Positions 28,766-38,093 of a stretch of 64,000 bases of DNA are shown piece by piece. Below the pieces are notes generated by a model. The model did no database searches. It worked only from the letters and a program-made list of their open reading frames with translations, and was not told the origin of the DNA. The stretch is taken from NCBI GenBank assembly GCA_017984435.1, contig JAGNZK010000004.1, forward strand, positions 1 through 64,000. Direction: 5' to 3'. The stretch's first letter is position 1. Every line of letters begins with the position of its first letter. Position numbers and translations under genes: made by a program. The stretch is from Nitrosomonas sp. Its GTDB lineage: Bacteria > Pseudomonadota > Gammaproteobacteria > Burkholderiales > Nitrosomonadaceae.

Positions 28766-30418
28766 ATGAAAAATCTACAACCGTCCGACGGCTTGCTATC
28801 CGTGATCGCCCAGTGGTTTAACGTTAATATTCTTGCCTTAGGGCGTGAAATGCGACTGTCTTATCTGCCGCCGCTGATGGTTTATGTTGCCGCAGGCATT
28901 TCAGGTCTGACAGGTATTGTAGGTACGTTTTACGTGAAGGAAAAATTGGGTCTTTCCGCTGAATTCTTAGCCATGCTGGGATTCTGGATGATGTTGCCGT
29001 GGGCATTAAAAATGCCCGTGGGGCATTTAGTTGATCTGGTATGGCGTTGGAAAGGTTTGCTGGTGTATCTGGGAGCCAGTTTGATCATGCTGAGTTTGCT
29101 GATCATGATTGGCTTGCTTGGACATACTGAGGCAATGGCTGCTGTGGCATCCATTGAAACCTGGTATGTATTGTCAGCCTTACTCGCACCGGTCGGTTAT
29201 GTGCTACAAGATGTGGTGGCGGATGCTATGACCGTCGAAGCGGTGCCACGTGTCGATGAGAATGGTCAGAAGTTGGATCCGGAGAAACGTAAATTAATGC
29301 ATGTCACCATGCAGACTCTGGGGCGTGTCGCCATTATCGGTGGTGGTGTGCTTGTGTCCGTTGCCAATGTTTTCTTGTTGCGCGATGCCGGGATATTGCC
29401 GGAAGCTGAAAAGGAAGCCGTGTATTTATTGGTTTATCAACTGGCCGTCATTATTCCACTCATTTCTATTTTGGGCGTGGTTTTCGCTTCCTGGTTGCAG
29501 CGACGTGAACGCAAGCACTTTCTCGCACAAGGGCATAGCCGGCAGGAAATTGATGCGCTACTTGGTATCCATGCGGAATCACCGGCAATAAACTGGTGGA
29601 TTCTGGGCGGTGGATTGGTTTTTACTGTTATGTCATTGGGTATCGGTCTGAGTCGTATATCCGGTGGAGAAGAAATCATTTTTGTGATTTCCATGGCGAT
29701 TGTTATATTTTTGATGTGGCGATTGACCGAAGAGCTTGAACCTGAAGCACGCAATGTATTAGTTGGCACCGCCGTGATGATCTTTATATTTCGTGCAATT
29801 CCCGGACCGGGTGCAGGCTCCACCTGGTGGATGATTGACGAGCTGGGTTTTGATCAGCAATTTCTTGCTGTGTTGTCATTAGTCGGTGCTGTACTGACAC
29901 TATTCGGCATGTTCATTTTCCGTCGCTTCATGGCAGAACGTTCGATTGCTTATATTATTGGCTTTCTCACTATCGTGGGCACCTTCCTGTCGATGCCTAT
30001 CATTGGTATGTATTTTGGTCTGCATGCGTGGACTGCCTCATTAACCGGCGGTGTTGTCGATGCGCGTTTCATTGCTTTGATTGATACCGCGTTGGAGTCG
30101 CCGCTCGGTCAGATTGCCATGATTCCGATGCTGGCTTGGATTGCCAATTCTGCGCCGGAAAAACTCAAAGCCACTTTTTTTGCCGTGATGGCATCGTTTA
30201 CCAACTTGGCTTTGTCCGCTTCGCAACTGGGAACCAAGTATCTCAATCAGATTTATGAGGTTAAACGCGAAGTGAAAGATGCTGTTTCAAGCCAGGTAAC
30301 TGTTCCAGCGGATTATAGTGAGCTAGGACAATTACTGATTACCGTCACCATCATTGGCTTTGTTTTGCCGCTCGTTACGATTCTGATCGTTAAACAGTCG
30401 CGCTTTCGGAATGCTTGA
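28766..30418 (+). CDS. Membrane transporter of the MFS/BT1-like type
   Basis: A 550-residue integral membrane protein with about twelve hydrophobic helices. The arrangement (start SYLPPLMVYVAAGISGLTGI, then FYVKEKLGLSAEFLAMLGFW, LPWALKMPVGHLVDLV, and PVGYVLQDVVADAMTVEAVP) resembles the folate-biopterin transporter (BT1) branch of the major facilitator superfamily, where the VADA-type motif is conserved. The substrate cannot be told. It lies 34 bp downstream of the DegS-like gene and may be cotranscribed with it. Confidence 0.75.
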   Translation: MKNLQPSDGLLSVIAQWFNVNILALGREMRLSYLPPLMVYVAAGISGLTGIVGTFYVKEKLGLSAEFLAMLGFWMMLPWALKMPVGHLVDLVWRWKGLLVYLGASLIMLSLLIMIGLLGHTEAMAAVASIETWYVLSALLAPVGYVLQDVVADAMTVEAVPRVDENGQKLDPEKRKLMHVTMQTLGRVAIIGGGVLVSVANVFLLRDAGILPEAEKEAVYLLVYQLAVIIPLISILGVVFASWLQRRERKHFLAQGHSRQEIDALLGIHAESPAINWWILGGGLVFTVMSLGIGLSRISGGEEIIFVISMAIVIFLMWRLTEELEPEARNVLVGTAVMIFIFRAIPGPGAGSTWWMIDELGFDQQFLAVLSLVGAVLTLFGMFIFRRFMAERSIAYIIGFLTIVGTFLSMPIIGMYFGLHAWTASLTGGVVDARFIALIDTALESPLGQIAMIPMLAWIANSAPEKLKATFFAVMASFTNLALSASQLGTKYLNQIYEVKREVKDAVSSQVTVPADYSELGQLLITVTIIGFVLPLVTILIVKQSRFRNA

Positions 30419-30612
30419 TTAACCCTGATATCTTTGCAAGTACTTGAATAAATTCATGCGTTTGCTCAATTAATTTCTTTTGTATCCGATATCATTCTGA
30501 CCTGTGCATGTAGGATTTTAGGTAATTATATGCGGGTATTTTTTAACCAGCAAAAACTGAAGCGCTTTTCTTGTTTTATGCATCAGTATTTGTTTCTGAT
30601 AAAGGAGAAGTT

Positions 30613-30903
30613 ATGAAGAAATTGTTTCTTATTATGATTCTGTCATTCTTGTTTAATGGCATTGCATTTGCGGCTGTTAATATCAATACAGCTTCGCAAA
30701 CCGAGCTTGAATCTCTGCAAGGGATTGGTCCCGCAAAGGCTAAGGCGATCATTGAATATCGTGAGAAAAATGGTTCCTTTGCTTCTACAGATGATTTGGG
30801 CAAAGTAAGCGGTATTGGTTCCGGAACGATCAAACAACTGCATGATGCGATTACAGTTGAAGCAGAGAAAAGTGCAGAGGCTCCAGTTGCTCCGGTTAAA
30901 TAG
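30613..30903 (+). CDS. ComEA-like helix-hairpin-helix protein (periplasmic)
   Basis: A 96-residue protein with a signal peptide (about residues 1-18, ending in IAFA) and one ComEA-type double helix-hairpin-helix domain: VNINTASQTELESLQGIGPA then FASTDDLGKVSGIGSGTIKQ. Such proteins bind DNA without sequence preference; the competence protein ComEA pulls DNA into the periplasm, but isolated short versions are common and their role is open. ATG 30613 is chosen because GGAG lies five bases upstream and the signal peptide begins there; the frame is open further upstream but without support. A clear terminator follows. Confidence 0.88.
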   Translation: MKKLFLIMILSFLFNGIAFAAVNINTASQTELESLQGIGPAKAKAIIEYREKNGSFASTDDLGKVSGIGSGTIKQLHDAITVEAEKSAEAPVAPVK

Positions 30904-30929
30904 GAATAGTTTTTTGCTGTAGAGACTGA

Positions 30930-30961
30930 CCCCTCCTTGAAGAAAATCAGAGGGGTTTTTT
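30930..30961 (+). terminator. Rho-independent terminator after the ComEA-like gene
   Basis: CCCCTC (30930-30935) pairs with GAGGGG (30950-30955), directly followed by six T (30956-30961), about 30 bases after the stop codon. Confidence 0.85.
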
Positions 30962-31036
30962 ATTTGGATGGTGATAGGGTTTCAATACAAGCGTTATGTG
31001 TGATACTCTGAAAAGATCTGCGATGAAGTTTGTATC

Positions 31037-31924
31037 ATGTATAAGACTATTGAAAATTTTGTTGGTAATACGCCTTTAGTAAGACTCAAGCATCTGCCTG
31101 CAACAACAACGAATGTGATACTTGCCAAACTTGAAGGTAATAATCCTGCGGGTTCAGTTAAGGATCGACCTGCATTATCAATGATTTCTCATGCACAAAA
31201 ACGCGGAGAAATTAAGCCCGGTGATACGCTCATTGAAGCAACCAGTGGCAATACCGGCATCGCGCTGGCAATGGCGGCGGCTATTATGGGTTATCGCATG
31301 GTGTTGATCATGCCGGAAAACCTCAGTATAGAACGGCGGCAATCCATGCGTGCATATGGTGCGGAAATTATTCTGACACCTAAAACCGGCAGCATGGAGC
31401 ATGCACGGGATTTGGCGGAGAAAATGCAAAACGAAGGACGGGGAATTATCCTGAATCAATTTGCTAATCCGGATAATCCATTAGCACATTATGAAGGAAC
31501 GGCGCCAGAGATCTGGCGCGATACCGATGGGAAAATCACCCATTTTGTCAGCAGCATGGGAACCACGGGAACGATTATGGGCTGTGCGCGATTCTTTAAA
31601 GAACAGCAACCGGCGATTAGGATTATTGGTGTGCAACCGGAAGAAGGGGCACAGATTCCCGGTATCCGCAAATGGTCTCCCGCTTATTTGCCTAAAATTT
31701 ATGATGCCGACCGAATTGATGAATTGTTGTATGTTTCTCAAAACGAGGCTGAAGATTTAACGCGACGACTGGCAAGTGAAGAGGGGATTTTTGCCGGCAT
31801 TTCCACAGGTGGTGCATTGGCAGTAGCGCTTAGAATATCCGCTCAAGTTAAAAATGCTGTCATTGTGTTTATTGTGTGTGACCGAGGTGATCGTTATTTA
31901 TCTACCGGTGTTTTCCCTGCTTAG
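31037..31924 (+). CDS. cysM: Cysteine synthase B (O-acetylserine/O-phosphoserine sulfhydrylase)
   Basis: PLP enzyme that makes cysteine from O-acetylserine and sulfide or thiosulfate. The lysine that binds PLP is in NPAGSVKDRPAL (about residue 42), and the substrate loop is EATSGNTGIALA (about 69-80). The length of 295 residues and the C-terminal end CDRGDRYLSTGVF place it with CysM rather than CysK. It stands alone between the terminator at 30.95 kb and the ybgC-tol cluster. Confidence 0.94.
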   Translation: MYKTIENFVGNTPLVRLKHLPATTTNVILAKLEGNNPAGSVKDRPALSMISHAQKRGEIKPGDTLIEATSGNTGIALAMAAAIMGYRMVLIMPENLSIERRQSMRAYGAEIILTPKTGSMEHARDLAEKMQNEGRGIILNQFANPDNPLAHYEGTAPEIWRDTDGKITHFVSSMGTTGTIMGCARFFKEQQPAIRIIGVQPEEGAQIPGIRKWSPAYLPKIYDADRIDELLYVSQNEAEDLTRRLASEEGIFAGISTGGALAVALRISAQVKNAVIVFIVCDRGDRYLSTGVFPA

Positions 31925-32003
31925 AAAGGAAATTTCAGGTAAGTTTGCATACTGATTGCTAGTTTAATTTTATAAATGCCTTATAAATAGGTATCCAACC
32001 GGA

Positions 32004-32414
32004 ATGTTCAAAAACAATTTTTCACTCCCCGTGCGTGTTTATTATCAGGATACTGACGCTGGCGGCGTGGTATATCATTCAACGCATCTCAATTTCATGG
32101 AACGAGCACGCTATGAGTGGCTCAGGGAGTTGGGATTTAATGTCAATTCATTGATTGAAGTTCACAAAATGCTATTTATGGTACGTTCGCTTGAAATCGA
32201 GTACTTCAAACCGGCAGTACTGGATGATTTGCTCAATGTGACGGTAGCGGTCGCGGAGATAGGTAGGAGCCGCATCACGCTATCGCAAGAAATTTTATGC
32301 AGCCATGTTAAGTTAGTGAGTGCCACGATCCATGTGGTATGTGTCGGTACGGAAACGCTCAAACCAGTCAGCATTCCTGTACCATTACGTGAGAAAATTG
32401 GGAAGCCCGCATGA
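32004..32414 (+). CDS. ybgC: Acyl-CoA thioesterase YbgC
   Basis: Hotdog-fold thioesterase that opens the tol-pal cluster. The catalytic Asp occurs in YYQDTDAGGVVYHSTHLNFM (about residues 14-33), the signature of the YbgC family, followed by ERARYEWLRELG. The 136 residues are the usual length. Its TGA overlaps the ATG of tolQ by four bases, so the two are translationally coupled. Confidence 0.94.
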   Translation: MFKNNFSLPVRVYYQDTDAGGVVYHSTHLNFMERARYEWLRELGFNVNSLIEVHKMLFMVRSLEIEYFKPAVLDDLLNVTVAVAEIGRSRITLSQEILCSHVKLVSATIHVVCVGTETLKPVSIPVPLREKIGKPA

Positions 32415-33091
32415 GTACAACAGTAACACAAGATATGTCACTTCTTCATCTGATTAGTAGCGCCAGCCTGCCTGTGCAACTGGTAATGCTGATTTTGGTC
32501 ATGATTTCGCTTTTTTCATGGTGGTTTATTTTTCGTAAATTGTTTGTTATCCGCAATGAGATAAAGAAGACCGATGATTTTGAAGATATCTTCTGGCGTG
32601 GTGCCGATCTGAATGCGCTTTATCAACGAACAACAAACTCACGATATGATGCGGGCAGTATGGAACGTATCTTTGCTGCCGGCTTCGGTGAATTTAATAA
32701 GCACCCAGCGGGATCTGACCTGGAGGCGGTAATGGAAAGTACTCGCAGAGCTATGCGAGCCACTTATCAACGGGAAATGGATTATCTGGAGTCACATTTA
32801 TCATTCCTGGCCACAGTTGGATCGGTCAGTCCCTACATTGGTTTATTAGGCACCGTATGGGGAATTATGAATTCTTTTCGTAGTCTCTCCAGTGTCACGC
32901 AAGCGACCATTGCCCATGTTGCGCCGGGAATTGCGGAAGCTTTAATTGCGACAGCGATGGGATTGTTTGCGGCTATTCCGGCTGTGGTGGCTTATAACCG
33001 TTATGCCAGCAAAACGGATCAATTGGCTACCCGATTTGAGAGCTTCATGGAAGAATTATCCAATGTGTTGCAACGGCGAGCAGCCGCATAA
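32411..33091 (+). CDS. tolQ: Tol-Pal system protein TolQ
   Basis: Inner-membrane motor protein of the Tol-Pal system, an ExbB/MotA homologue. The 226 residues have three helices: one near the N-terminus and two in the C-terminal half (LATVGSVSPYIGLLGTVWGI and IAEALIATAMGLFAAIPAVV), with the conserved Thr/Pro residues of the proton path. It forms a complex with TolR and uses the proton gradient to drive outer-membrane invagination at division. It overlaps ybgC and is followed by tolR after 19 bp. Confidence 0.96.
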   Translation: MSTTVTQDMSLLHLISSASLPVQLVMLILVMISLFSWWFIFRKLFVIRNEIKKTDDFEDIFWRGADLNALYQRTTNSRYDAGSMERIFAAGFGEFNKHPAGSDLEAVMESTRRAMRATYQREMDYLESHLSFLATVGSVSPYIGLLGTVWGIMNSFRSLSSVTQATIAHVAPGIAEALIATAMGLFAAIPAVVAYNRYASKTDQLATRFESFMEELSNVLQRRAAA

Positions 33092-33110
33092 ACAGAATTA
33101 AGAGGGTTTT

Positions 33111-33524
33111 ATGGCGCGTCGTGCTAAACATAGATTAATGAATGAAATCAATGTTGTGCCTTACATTGATGTGATGCTGGTGCTGTTAATCATTTTTATG
33201 GTGACAGCGCCGATGATTAACCATGGACAGATTGAACTACCTCAGATTGGTAAATCGTTAGCGACTCCTGCGGTACCGCTGGAAGTCATCATCAAAGCGG
33301 ACGGCAGTCTTACTTTACGTGATCGCGCCAAATCGTCGGTAGAACAGAAAGTCGATCAGAATCAATTGATTGAGGCCATTAAACAAAAGCAGGCGCAAAA
33401 TGTGGAACAGCCGGTAGTGATTGCAGCTGACAAAAATGTGCGTTATGAAGAAGTCATCAAGGTAATGGATATTCTGCAGCAGAATCAAGTGCAGAAAGTT
33501 GGTCTGCTGGCTCAACAAAAATGA
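33111..33524 (+). CDS. tolR: Tol-Pal system protein TolR
   Basis: Inner-membrane protein of the TolQRA motor, an ExbD/MotB homologue. One helix (about residues 16-36) contains the proton-carrying Asp in VVPYIDVMLVLLIIFMVTAP. The periplasmic part, with DGSLTL and NVRYEEVIKVMDILQ, has the ExbD/TolR fold. The length of 137 residues is normal. AGAGGG lies upstream of ATG 33111. Confidence 0.96.
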   Translation: MARRAKHRLMNEINVVPYIDVMLVLLIIFMVTAPMINHGQIELPQIGKSLATPAVPLEVIIKADGSLTLRDRAKSSVEQKVDQNQLIEAIKQKQAQNVEQPVVIAADKNVRYEEVIKVMDILQQNQVQKVGLLAQQK

Positions 33525-33534
33525 ATGATTTGTA

Positions 33535-34521
33535 ATGAGTGTGAGCGTCTTACGCAATTCATCCTATTCCGAACCTAGAATATTATGGGCTGGCGTGCTG
33601 GCTTTGCTGGTACATCTCGTTTTTGTTGCTGTCATGATTTTTGGTTTGAATTGGAAAGACCATCCACCGGAAGGCATGATCGTGGATATTTGGACTGAAC
33701 TGCCCAAACCTATTCAGGAGCCTGTGAAAACCCAACCACCTCCTAAGCAGCAACCAGCACCGGTTCAAGAGCCTGTCAAACCTAAGCCAGAGCCGGAACC
33801 ACCCAAACCGGAACCGCCAAAACCCGAACCAGTTAAGTCTGAGCCGGCCAAGCCTGTGCCGCAGAAAGTGGTTACAACACCGCCCGTCAAGAAGCCGGAT
33901 ATTGCAATGAAACAGAAGCCTGAGCCAATTAAAGAGACTCAGCCAGATCTGGAAGAGCAGAAGAAGAAAGAACAGGAAAAAATTAAAGAGCAGGAGAAAT
34001 TAAAAGAGCTGGAAAAACAAAAAGAGTTGGAGAAAAAGAAAGCATCAGAGAAACAGAAAGAGTTGGAGAAACAAAAAGAATTAGAGAAACAGAAGGAACT
34101 GGAAAAACAAAAGGAATTACAGAAGCAAAAAGAAAAAGAGCAGGCAGCTCAACGACAGCGTGAACAAGAAGCGAAAGCACGGCGGGAAGCTGAAGCGCAA
34201 CGTGCCGCACAGCAGGCAGCAGCACGGAATCAGATAACGAATGAGATCTCTAAATATAAGGCGCTTATTCTTGCTAAAATCAGGAGTCGAATTGTGATGC
34301 CGCCTGATTTGCCAGGTAATCCAGTGGCTGAGTTCCGTGTCACGCTGCTTCCGGGTGGCGATATTCTGGATGTCAAATTAAGCAAGAGTAGCGGACATGC
34401 AGCATTTGATAGTGCTGTCGAACGGGCGATCTTTCTATCAAAGCCATTGCCATTACCGCCTGATCCTGCGCTATTCAATGAGTTTCGTAATTTGAATATT
34501 ACCGTGCATTACCGTGAATGA
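33535..34521 (+). CDS. tolA: Tol-Pal system protein TolA
   Basis: Energy-transducing protein that spans the periplasm between TolQR and TolB/Pal. The 328 residues contain an N-terminal membrane anchor (about 17-37), a Pro/Lys/Glu-rich stretch (about 58-120), a long Lys/Glu/Gln helix built on repeats of KQKELE (about 140-205), and the C-terminal TonB-like domain (about 235-328, ending FNEFRNLNITVHYRE). The low-complexity repeat DNA at 34000-34130 could expand or shrink by slippage. Position and domain order make the identification firm. Confidence 0.94.
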   Translation: MSVSVLRNSSYSEPRILWAGVLALLVHLVFVAVMIFGLNWKDHPPEGMIVDIWTELPKPIQEPVKTQPPPKQQPAPVQEPVKPKPEPEPPKPEPPKPEPVKSEPAKPVPQKVVTTPPVKKPDIAMKQKPEPIKETQPDLEEQKKKEQEKIKEQEKLKELEKQKELEKKKASEKQKELEKQKELEKQKELEKQKELQKQKEKEQAAQRQREQEAKARREAEAQRAAQQAAARNQITNEISKYKALILAKIRSRIVMPPDLPGNPVAEFRVTLLPGGDILDVKLSKSSGHAAFDSAVERAIFLSKPLPLPPDPALFNEFRNLNITVHYRE

Positions 34522-34567
34522 TTGTTATAATCAGCGGGAAATTTTTTGTTCTTAACACTTAATACTT

Positions 34568-35866
34568 ATGTCAATTCACTGGTTTAAAACTATCCGAGGT
34601 ACCTTGATCCTGATTTTGTGGTGGATCAGTGCTTCTGTGCACGCTCAACTGAATATTGAAATTTTTGGTGGCGGAGCGTCGCGCATTCCCATTGCGATTG
34701 TTCCTTTTGCCGATGAAAATAAACTGCAACAAGGTATCACCACAGTGATCGGTGCTGATTTGCAACGTACCGGTTTGTTCAAATTGGTGGATCCTTCCGG
34801 ATTGTCTCCGCATGCGCCAACAGATGTTGTTTATGCCGATTGGGTCAACCGTGGTGCCAATGCGTTGGTGATTGGCCGCGTAATAAATCAACCTGGTGGT
34901 CAGGTGGAGATTCAATTTCGCTTGATGGATGTTGCTAAAAAATCGCAACTGACCGGTTTAGCGATCACAGTTCCTACAACACAATTACGCGCAGCAGCGC
35001 ATCGTATTGCGGATGTTATCTATGAAGCGCTGACAGGTGATGTGGGTGTGTTTAGTACACGTATTGCTTACGTGTTGAAACGCGGCAATAAGTACGCGTT
35101 GCAAGTTGCGGATGCGGATGGCTATAACGCGCAATCTATCATTGAGTACACGGAGCCGATTATTTCTCCTGCCTGGTCGCCGGATGGAAGTCAATTGGCT
35201 TATGTTTCATTTGAAAATAAAAAACCGATTGTTTATGTACAGGCGTTAGCAACGCGTGAACGTAGAGCGGTCGCCAGTTTTAAGGGCAGCAATAGTGCAC
35301 CGGCTTGGTCTCCGGATGGTAAGAAACTGGCGGTTGTGCTGACGGGACAAGGTGGATCGCAAATATTTTTGGTGAATGTGGATGGGAGCGGCCTGCAAAG
35401 ACTGAGCAGAAGCTCCGGAATTGATACTGAACCCAATTTTTCTCCCGATGGCCGGTGGATTATATTTACTTCCGATCGAGGCGGCAGTCCGCAAGTTTAT
35501 CGTATGTCAGTGACCAATACCGAGAATAGCAATGCGGAACGCATTACGTTTGAAGGTAGCTACAATGTCAGTCCGGATTTTAGTCAGGATGGTAAAAGCT
35601 TTACGTTTATTCATCGGAATAATAGTCAATTTAACGTGGCAGTTCAGGAAATTGGTTCACGTCAGGTACAGATTCTAACGAACTCCAAATTTGATGAATC
35701 CCCCAGTTTCGCACCTAATGGCAAGATGATCTTATATGCAACCGAGATTGATGGGCATGGTATATTATCCGCTGTTTCCAGGGATGGACAGACAAGACAG
35801 CATCTATCGGTACAAACAGGCGATATTAGAGAACCGGCTTGGGGGCCTTTACAAAAATGGAAGTGA
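34568..35866 (+). CDS. tolB: Tol-Pal system protein TolB
   Basis: Periplasmic protein that links TolA to the lipoprotein Pal. The 432 residues start with a signal peptide (about 1-26, ending VHAQ), followed by an alpha/beta domain and a six-bladed WD40-like propeller with repeated motifs such as PAWSPDGSQLAYVSF, PAWSPDGKKLAVVL and PNFSPDGRWIIFTSD. It starts with ATG 34568, 46 bp after tolA. Confidence 0.95.
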   Translation: MSIHWFKTIRGTLILILWWISASVHAQLNIEIFGGGASRIPIAIVPFADENKLQQGITTVIGADLQRTGLFKLVDPSGLSPHAPTDVVYADWVNRGANALVIGRVINQPGGQVEIQFRLMDVAKKSQLTGLAITVPTTQLRAAAHRIADVIYEALTGDVGVFSTRIAYVLKRGNKYALQVADADGYNAQSIIEYTEPIISPAWSPDGSQLAYVSFENKKPIVYVQALATRERRAVASFKGSNSAPAWSPDGKKLAVVLTGQGGSQIFLVNVDGSGLQRLSRSSGIDTEPNFSPDGRWIIFTSDRGGSPQVYRMSVTNTENSNAERITFEGSYNVSPDFSQDGKSFTFIHRNNSQFNVAVQEIGSRQVQILTNSKFDESPSFAPNGKMILYATEIDGHGILSAVSRDGQTRQHLSVQTGDIREPAWGPLQKWK

Positions 35867-35899
35867 CGGTTTGATTTTTCAATAAGAAGGAGTGAGTAA

Positions 35900-36418
35900 A
35901 TGAGGAAATTATTAGGTATTTTATTGATTGTTTTGTTATCAGCGTGTGCCAGCCAAACAACGCAACCTGAAGTCGATGATTTAACAGGAGGCGCAGGTAG
36001 TGGTTCAGGAGGTAGTGACCTAATGGGCTCCGGTTCGGGTAGACCCAGCTATTTCAGTCAGTTACAGGATCCCAATAGCATTTTGTCGCAACGTAGCGTT
36101 TATTATGAATATGACAGCTATACCGTTAAAGGTGAATACCGGGAACTGGTGCTGTCTCACGCCAGATTCCTACGTGATACGCCGGATGCCAGCGTAATTC
36201 TGCAAGGCAATACCGACGATCGTGGTAGCCGCGAATACAATCTGGCTTTGGGTCAGCGTCGTGCCGATAGTGTCAAAAATATGATGACGCTGGCAGGTGC
36301 ACGGGATGGTCAAATTGAGTCTGTCAGCCTAGGAGAAGAAAAACCGCGTGCCTTGGGACATGGTGAATCGACCTGGAGTCAAAATCGTCGTACAGATATT
36401 ATTTATCGGGGTGAATAA
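35900..36418 (+). CDS. pal: Peptidoglycan-associated lipoprotein Pal
   Basis: Outer-membrane lipoprotein that binds peptidoglycan. The lipobox is LLSAC (Cys about residue 16). A Gly/Ser-rich linker leads to the OmpA-like domain with ILQGNTDDRGSREYNLALGQ (about 100-119), which binds diaminopimelate. The length of 172 residues is normal. AAGGAG precedes ATG 35900, and cpoB starts 2 bp after the stop. Confidence 0.96.
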   Translation: MRKLLGILLIVLLSACASQTTQPEVDDLTGGAGSGSGGSDLMGSGSGRPSYFSQLQDPNSILSQRSVYYEYDSYTVKGEYRELVLSHARFLRDTPDASVILQGNTDDRGSREYNLALGQRRADSVKNMMTLAGARDGQIESVSLGEEKPRALGHGESTWSQNRRTDIIYRGE

Positions 36419-36420
36419 AT

Positions 36421-37311
36421 ATGCTGATACGCGCTTTCTTTCTGTTGTTATTAATGAGTTGTAACATCAGTTATGCAGCGTTGTTTGGTGACGATGAAGC
36501 ACGCCAGCAGATTCAGGTGTTACGTAAGCAAGTCAGTGAAATGGAAGCGCGTATCGCCAAGATGGAGCAAGCACTGAATAGCCAGGCGTTACTTGAGCTT
36601 TATGCACAAGTTGAAACGCTTGGACTTGAGTTGGGGAAATTGAACGGGCAAATAGAAATGCTGAGTAATGATAATACGTTGTTACAGAAGCGTCAGCGCG
36701 ATTTCTATATCGATCTGGACAATCGGCTACGCGAAATTGAGCAATCTACGAATAAGCGCGCACCTTCCTCAACACCGCCTAAAAGCTCTCCTCACAGCAT
36801 GGCAGCACCACCATCCACAGAGTTAGCAGCAGCGCCACCGGCTGCTGTAACAACGCCAGAAACTGAAGAAACGGTGGTTGCAGCAGTGCAATCTGACGCC
36901 GGATCAGTACTGGCCAGTACATTGGTGCCACCTGGTCCGGAAGAAAATAGTGTTTATAAAGAAGCCTTTAGTTTTTTTAAGAACGGTGATTATGTAAGTG
37001 CTATTGGGCGATTTGAAAGTTTTTTGGAAAATTATCCGCAATCCAATCTGGCGCCCGGCGCCGCGTATTGGATTGGCAATGCACGCTACGCATTGCGCGA
37101 TTATCAAATGGCGATTGATGCACAGAGAAAACTGATCAATAAGTACCCGGATAGTCTTAAAACATCGGATGCTTTGCTGAACATTGCCAGTAGTCAGTAT
37201 GAAATGGGTGATAGTAAGGCGAGCAAACACACCTTGGAAGATCTGGTAGCAAAATATCCGCTAAGTGAAGCAGCAAAAAAAGCGAAACAGCGTTTGGCCA
37301 ACGTCAAATAA
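36421..37311 (+). CDS. cpoB: Cell division coordinator CpoB (YbgF)
   Basis: Periplasmic protein that coordinates Tol-Pal with peptidoglycan synthesis at the septum. The 296 residues show a signal peptide (about 1-19), an N-terminal coiled coil (DDEARQQIQVLRKQVSEMEA onward) that trimerises, a Pro/Ala/Thr-rich linker and a C-terminal TPR domain (ENSVYKEAFSFFKNGDYVSA onward). It is the last gene of the tol-pal cluster and is followed by a good terminator. Confidence 0.93.
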   Translation: MLIRAFFLLLLMSCNISYAALFGDDEARQQIQVLRKQVSEMEARIAKMEQALNSQALLELYAQVETLGLELGKLNGQIEMLSNDNTLLQKRQRDFYIDLDNRLREIEQSTNKRAPSSTPPKSSPHSMAAPPSTELAAAPPAAVTTPETEETVVAAVQSDAGSVLASTLVPPGPEENSVYKEAFSFFKNGDYVSAIGRFESFLENYPQSNLAPGAAYWIGNARYALRDYQMAIDAQRKLINKYPDSLKTSDALLNIASSQYEMGDSKASKHTLEDLVAKYPLSEAAKKAKQRLANVK

Positions 37312-37351
37312 ATTCATCACAAAGGCAAATAGCTGAATGCTATTTGTTGCA

Positions 37352-37381
37352 TTAACCGGCAGGTAGCCCGGTTAAATTTTT
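37352..37381 (+). terminator. Rho-independent terminator of the tol-pal operon
   Basis: TTAACCGG (37352-37359) pairs with CCGGTTAA (37368-37375), followed by A and a T-run to 37381. It lies between cpoB and queE, so queE-queC may have their own or read-through expression. Confidence 0.8.
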
Positions 37382-37399
37382 CTCCAGGTAATCATCATT

Positions 37400-38056
37400 G
37401 TGCAAATGCTAGAAACGACAACCTTGCGTATCAGTGAGATTTTCTTTTCCTTGCAAGGCGAGACAAGCCGAGTGGGTCTGCCGACAGTTTTTATACGTCT
37501 GACGGGGTGTCCTTTGCGCTGCGGTTACTGTGACACCGCATATGCTTTTACTGGCGGTGAAAATATATCGATAGCAGAAATTCTGGATCAAGTGGCGCAC
37601 TATAAAACCAATTATGTCACTGTGACAGGGGGTGAGCCGTTGGCACAGAAAGCGTGCTTGGTTTTACTGACAGCGTTATGTGATGCGCAATATTCCGTAT
37701 CGCTTGAAACCAGCGGGGCGATGGAATTATCCAACGTGGACACACGTGTATGCAAAGTGATGGATATCAAAACACCCGGATCCGGTGAGATGGCTAAAAA
37801 TAACTGGCTCAATCTTGCGCACCTGACACAGCATGATGAGATTAAGTTCGTGCTTTGCGATGAAGCAGATTATCAATGGGCTTGTGAAATCATTCATGCC
37901 AAGCAATTACACGTAATTTGTCCCATTTTATTTTCTCCTGTTTATGGCAGCTTGGATCCCGCAATACTAGCGGCCTGGATTCTGCGCGATGCGTTGCCCG
38001 TTAGAATGCAGATTCAAATGCATAAATTGCTTTGGGGAGAAGGACCGGGACATTGA
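37400..38056 (+). CDS. queE: 7-carboxy-7-deazaguanine synthase QueE
   Basis: Radical SAM enzyme that turns 6-carboxytetrahydropterin into 7-carboxy-7-deazaguanine in queuosine synthesis. The cluster-binding motif is seen in [14 protein letters not shown] (about residues 31-44, a CxxxCxxC pattern), after [18 protein letters not shown]. The family motif TGGEPL follows at about residue 76. The start is GTG 37400; ATG 37406 is an alternative two codons later. It is followed by queC after 37 bp, the next enzyme of the pathway. Confidence 0.94.
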   Translation: MQMLETTTLRISEIFFSLQGETSRVGLPTVFIRLTGCPLRCGYCDTAYAFTGGENISIAEILDQVAHYKTNYVTVTGGEPLAQKACLVLLTALCDAQYSVSLETSGAMELSNVDTRVCKVMDIKTPGSGEMAKNNWLNLAHLTQHDEIKFVLCDEADYQWACEIIHAKQLHVICPILFSPVYGSLDPAILAAWILRDALPVRMQIQMHKLLWGEGPGH

Positions 38057-38093
38057 AGCTTACAATGTTTCAATTTATCAGGTTGATTTGCGT

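Noticed and set aside
30530-30616. A 28-codon frame ending in an ATGA overlap with the ComEA-like gene, resembling a leader peptide.
   Set aside because: No ribosome site, no regulatory residue pattern and no hairpin pair for attenuation. The strong GGAG serves the ComEA-like ATG instead.
33950-34150. Repetitive DNA that could be taken for a tandem-repeat locus.
   Set aside because: It encodes the KQKELE-type helix of TolA, which is repetitive in the whole family.
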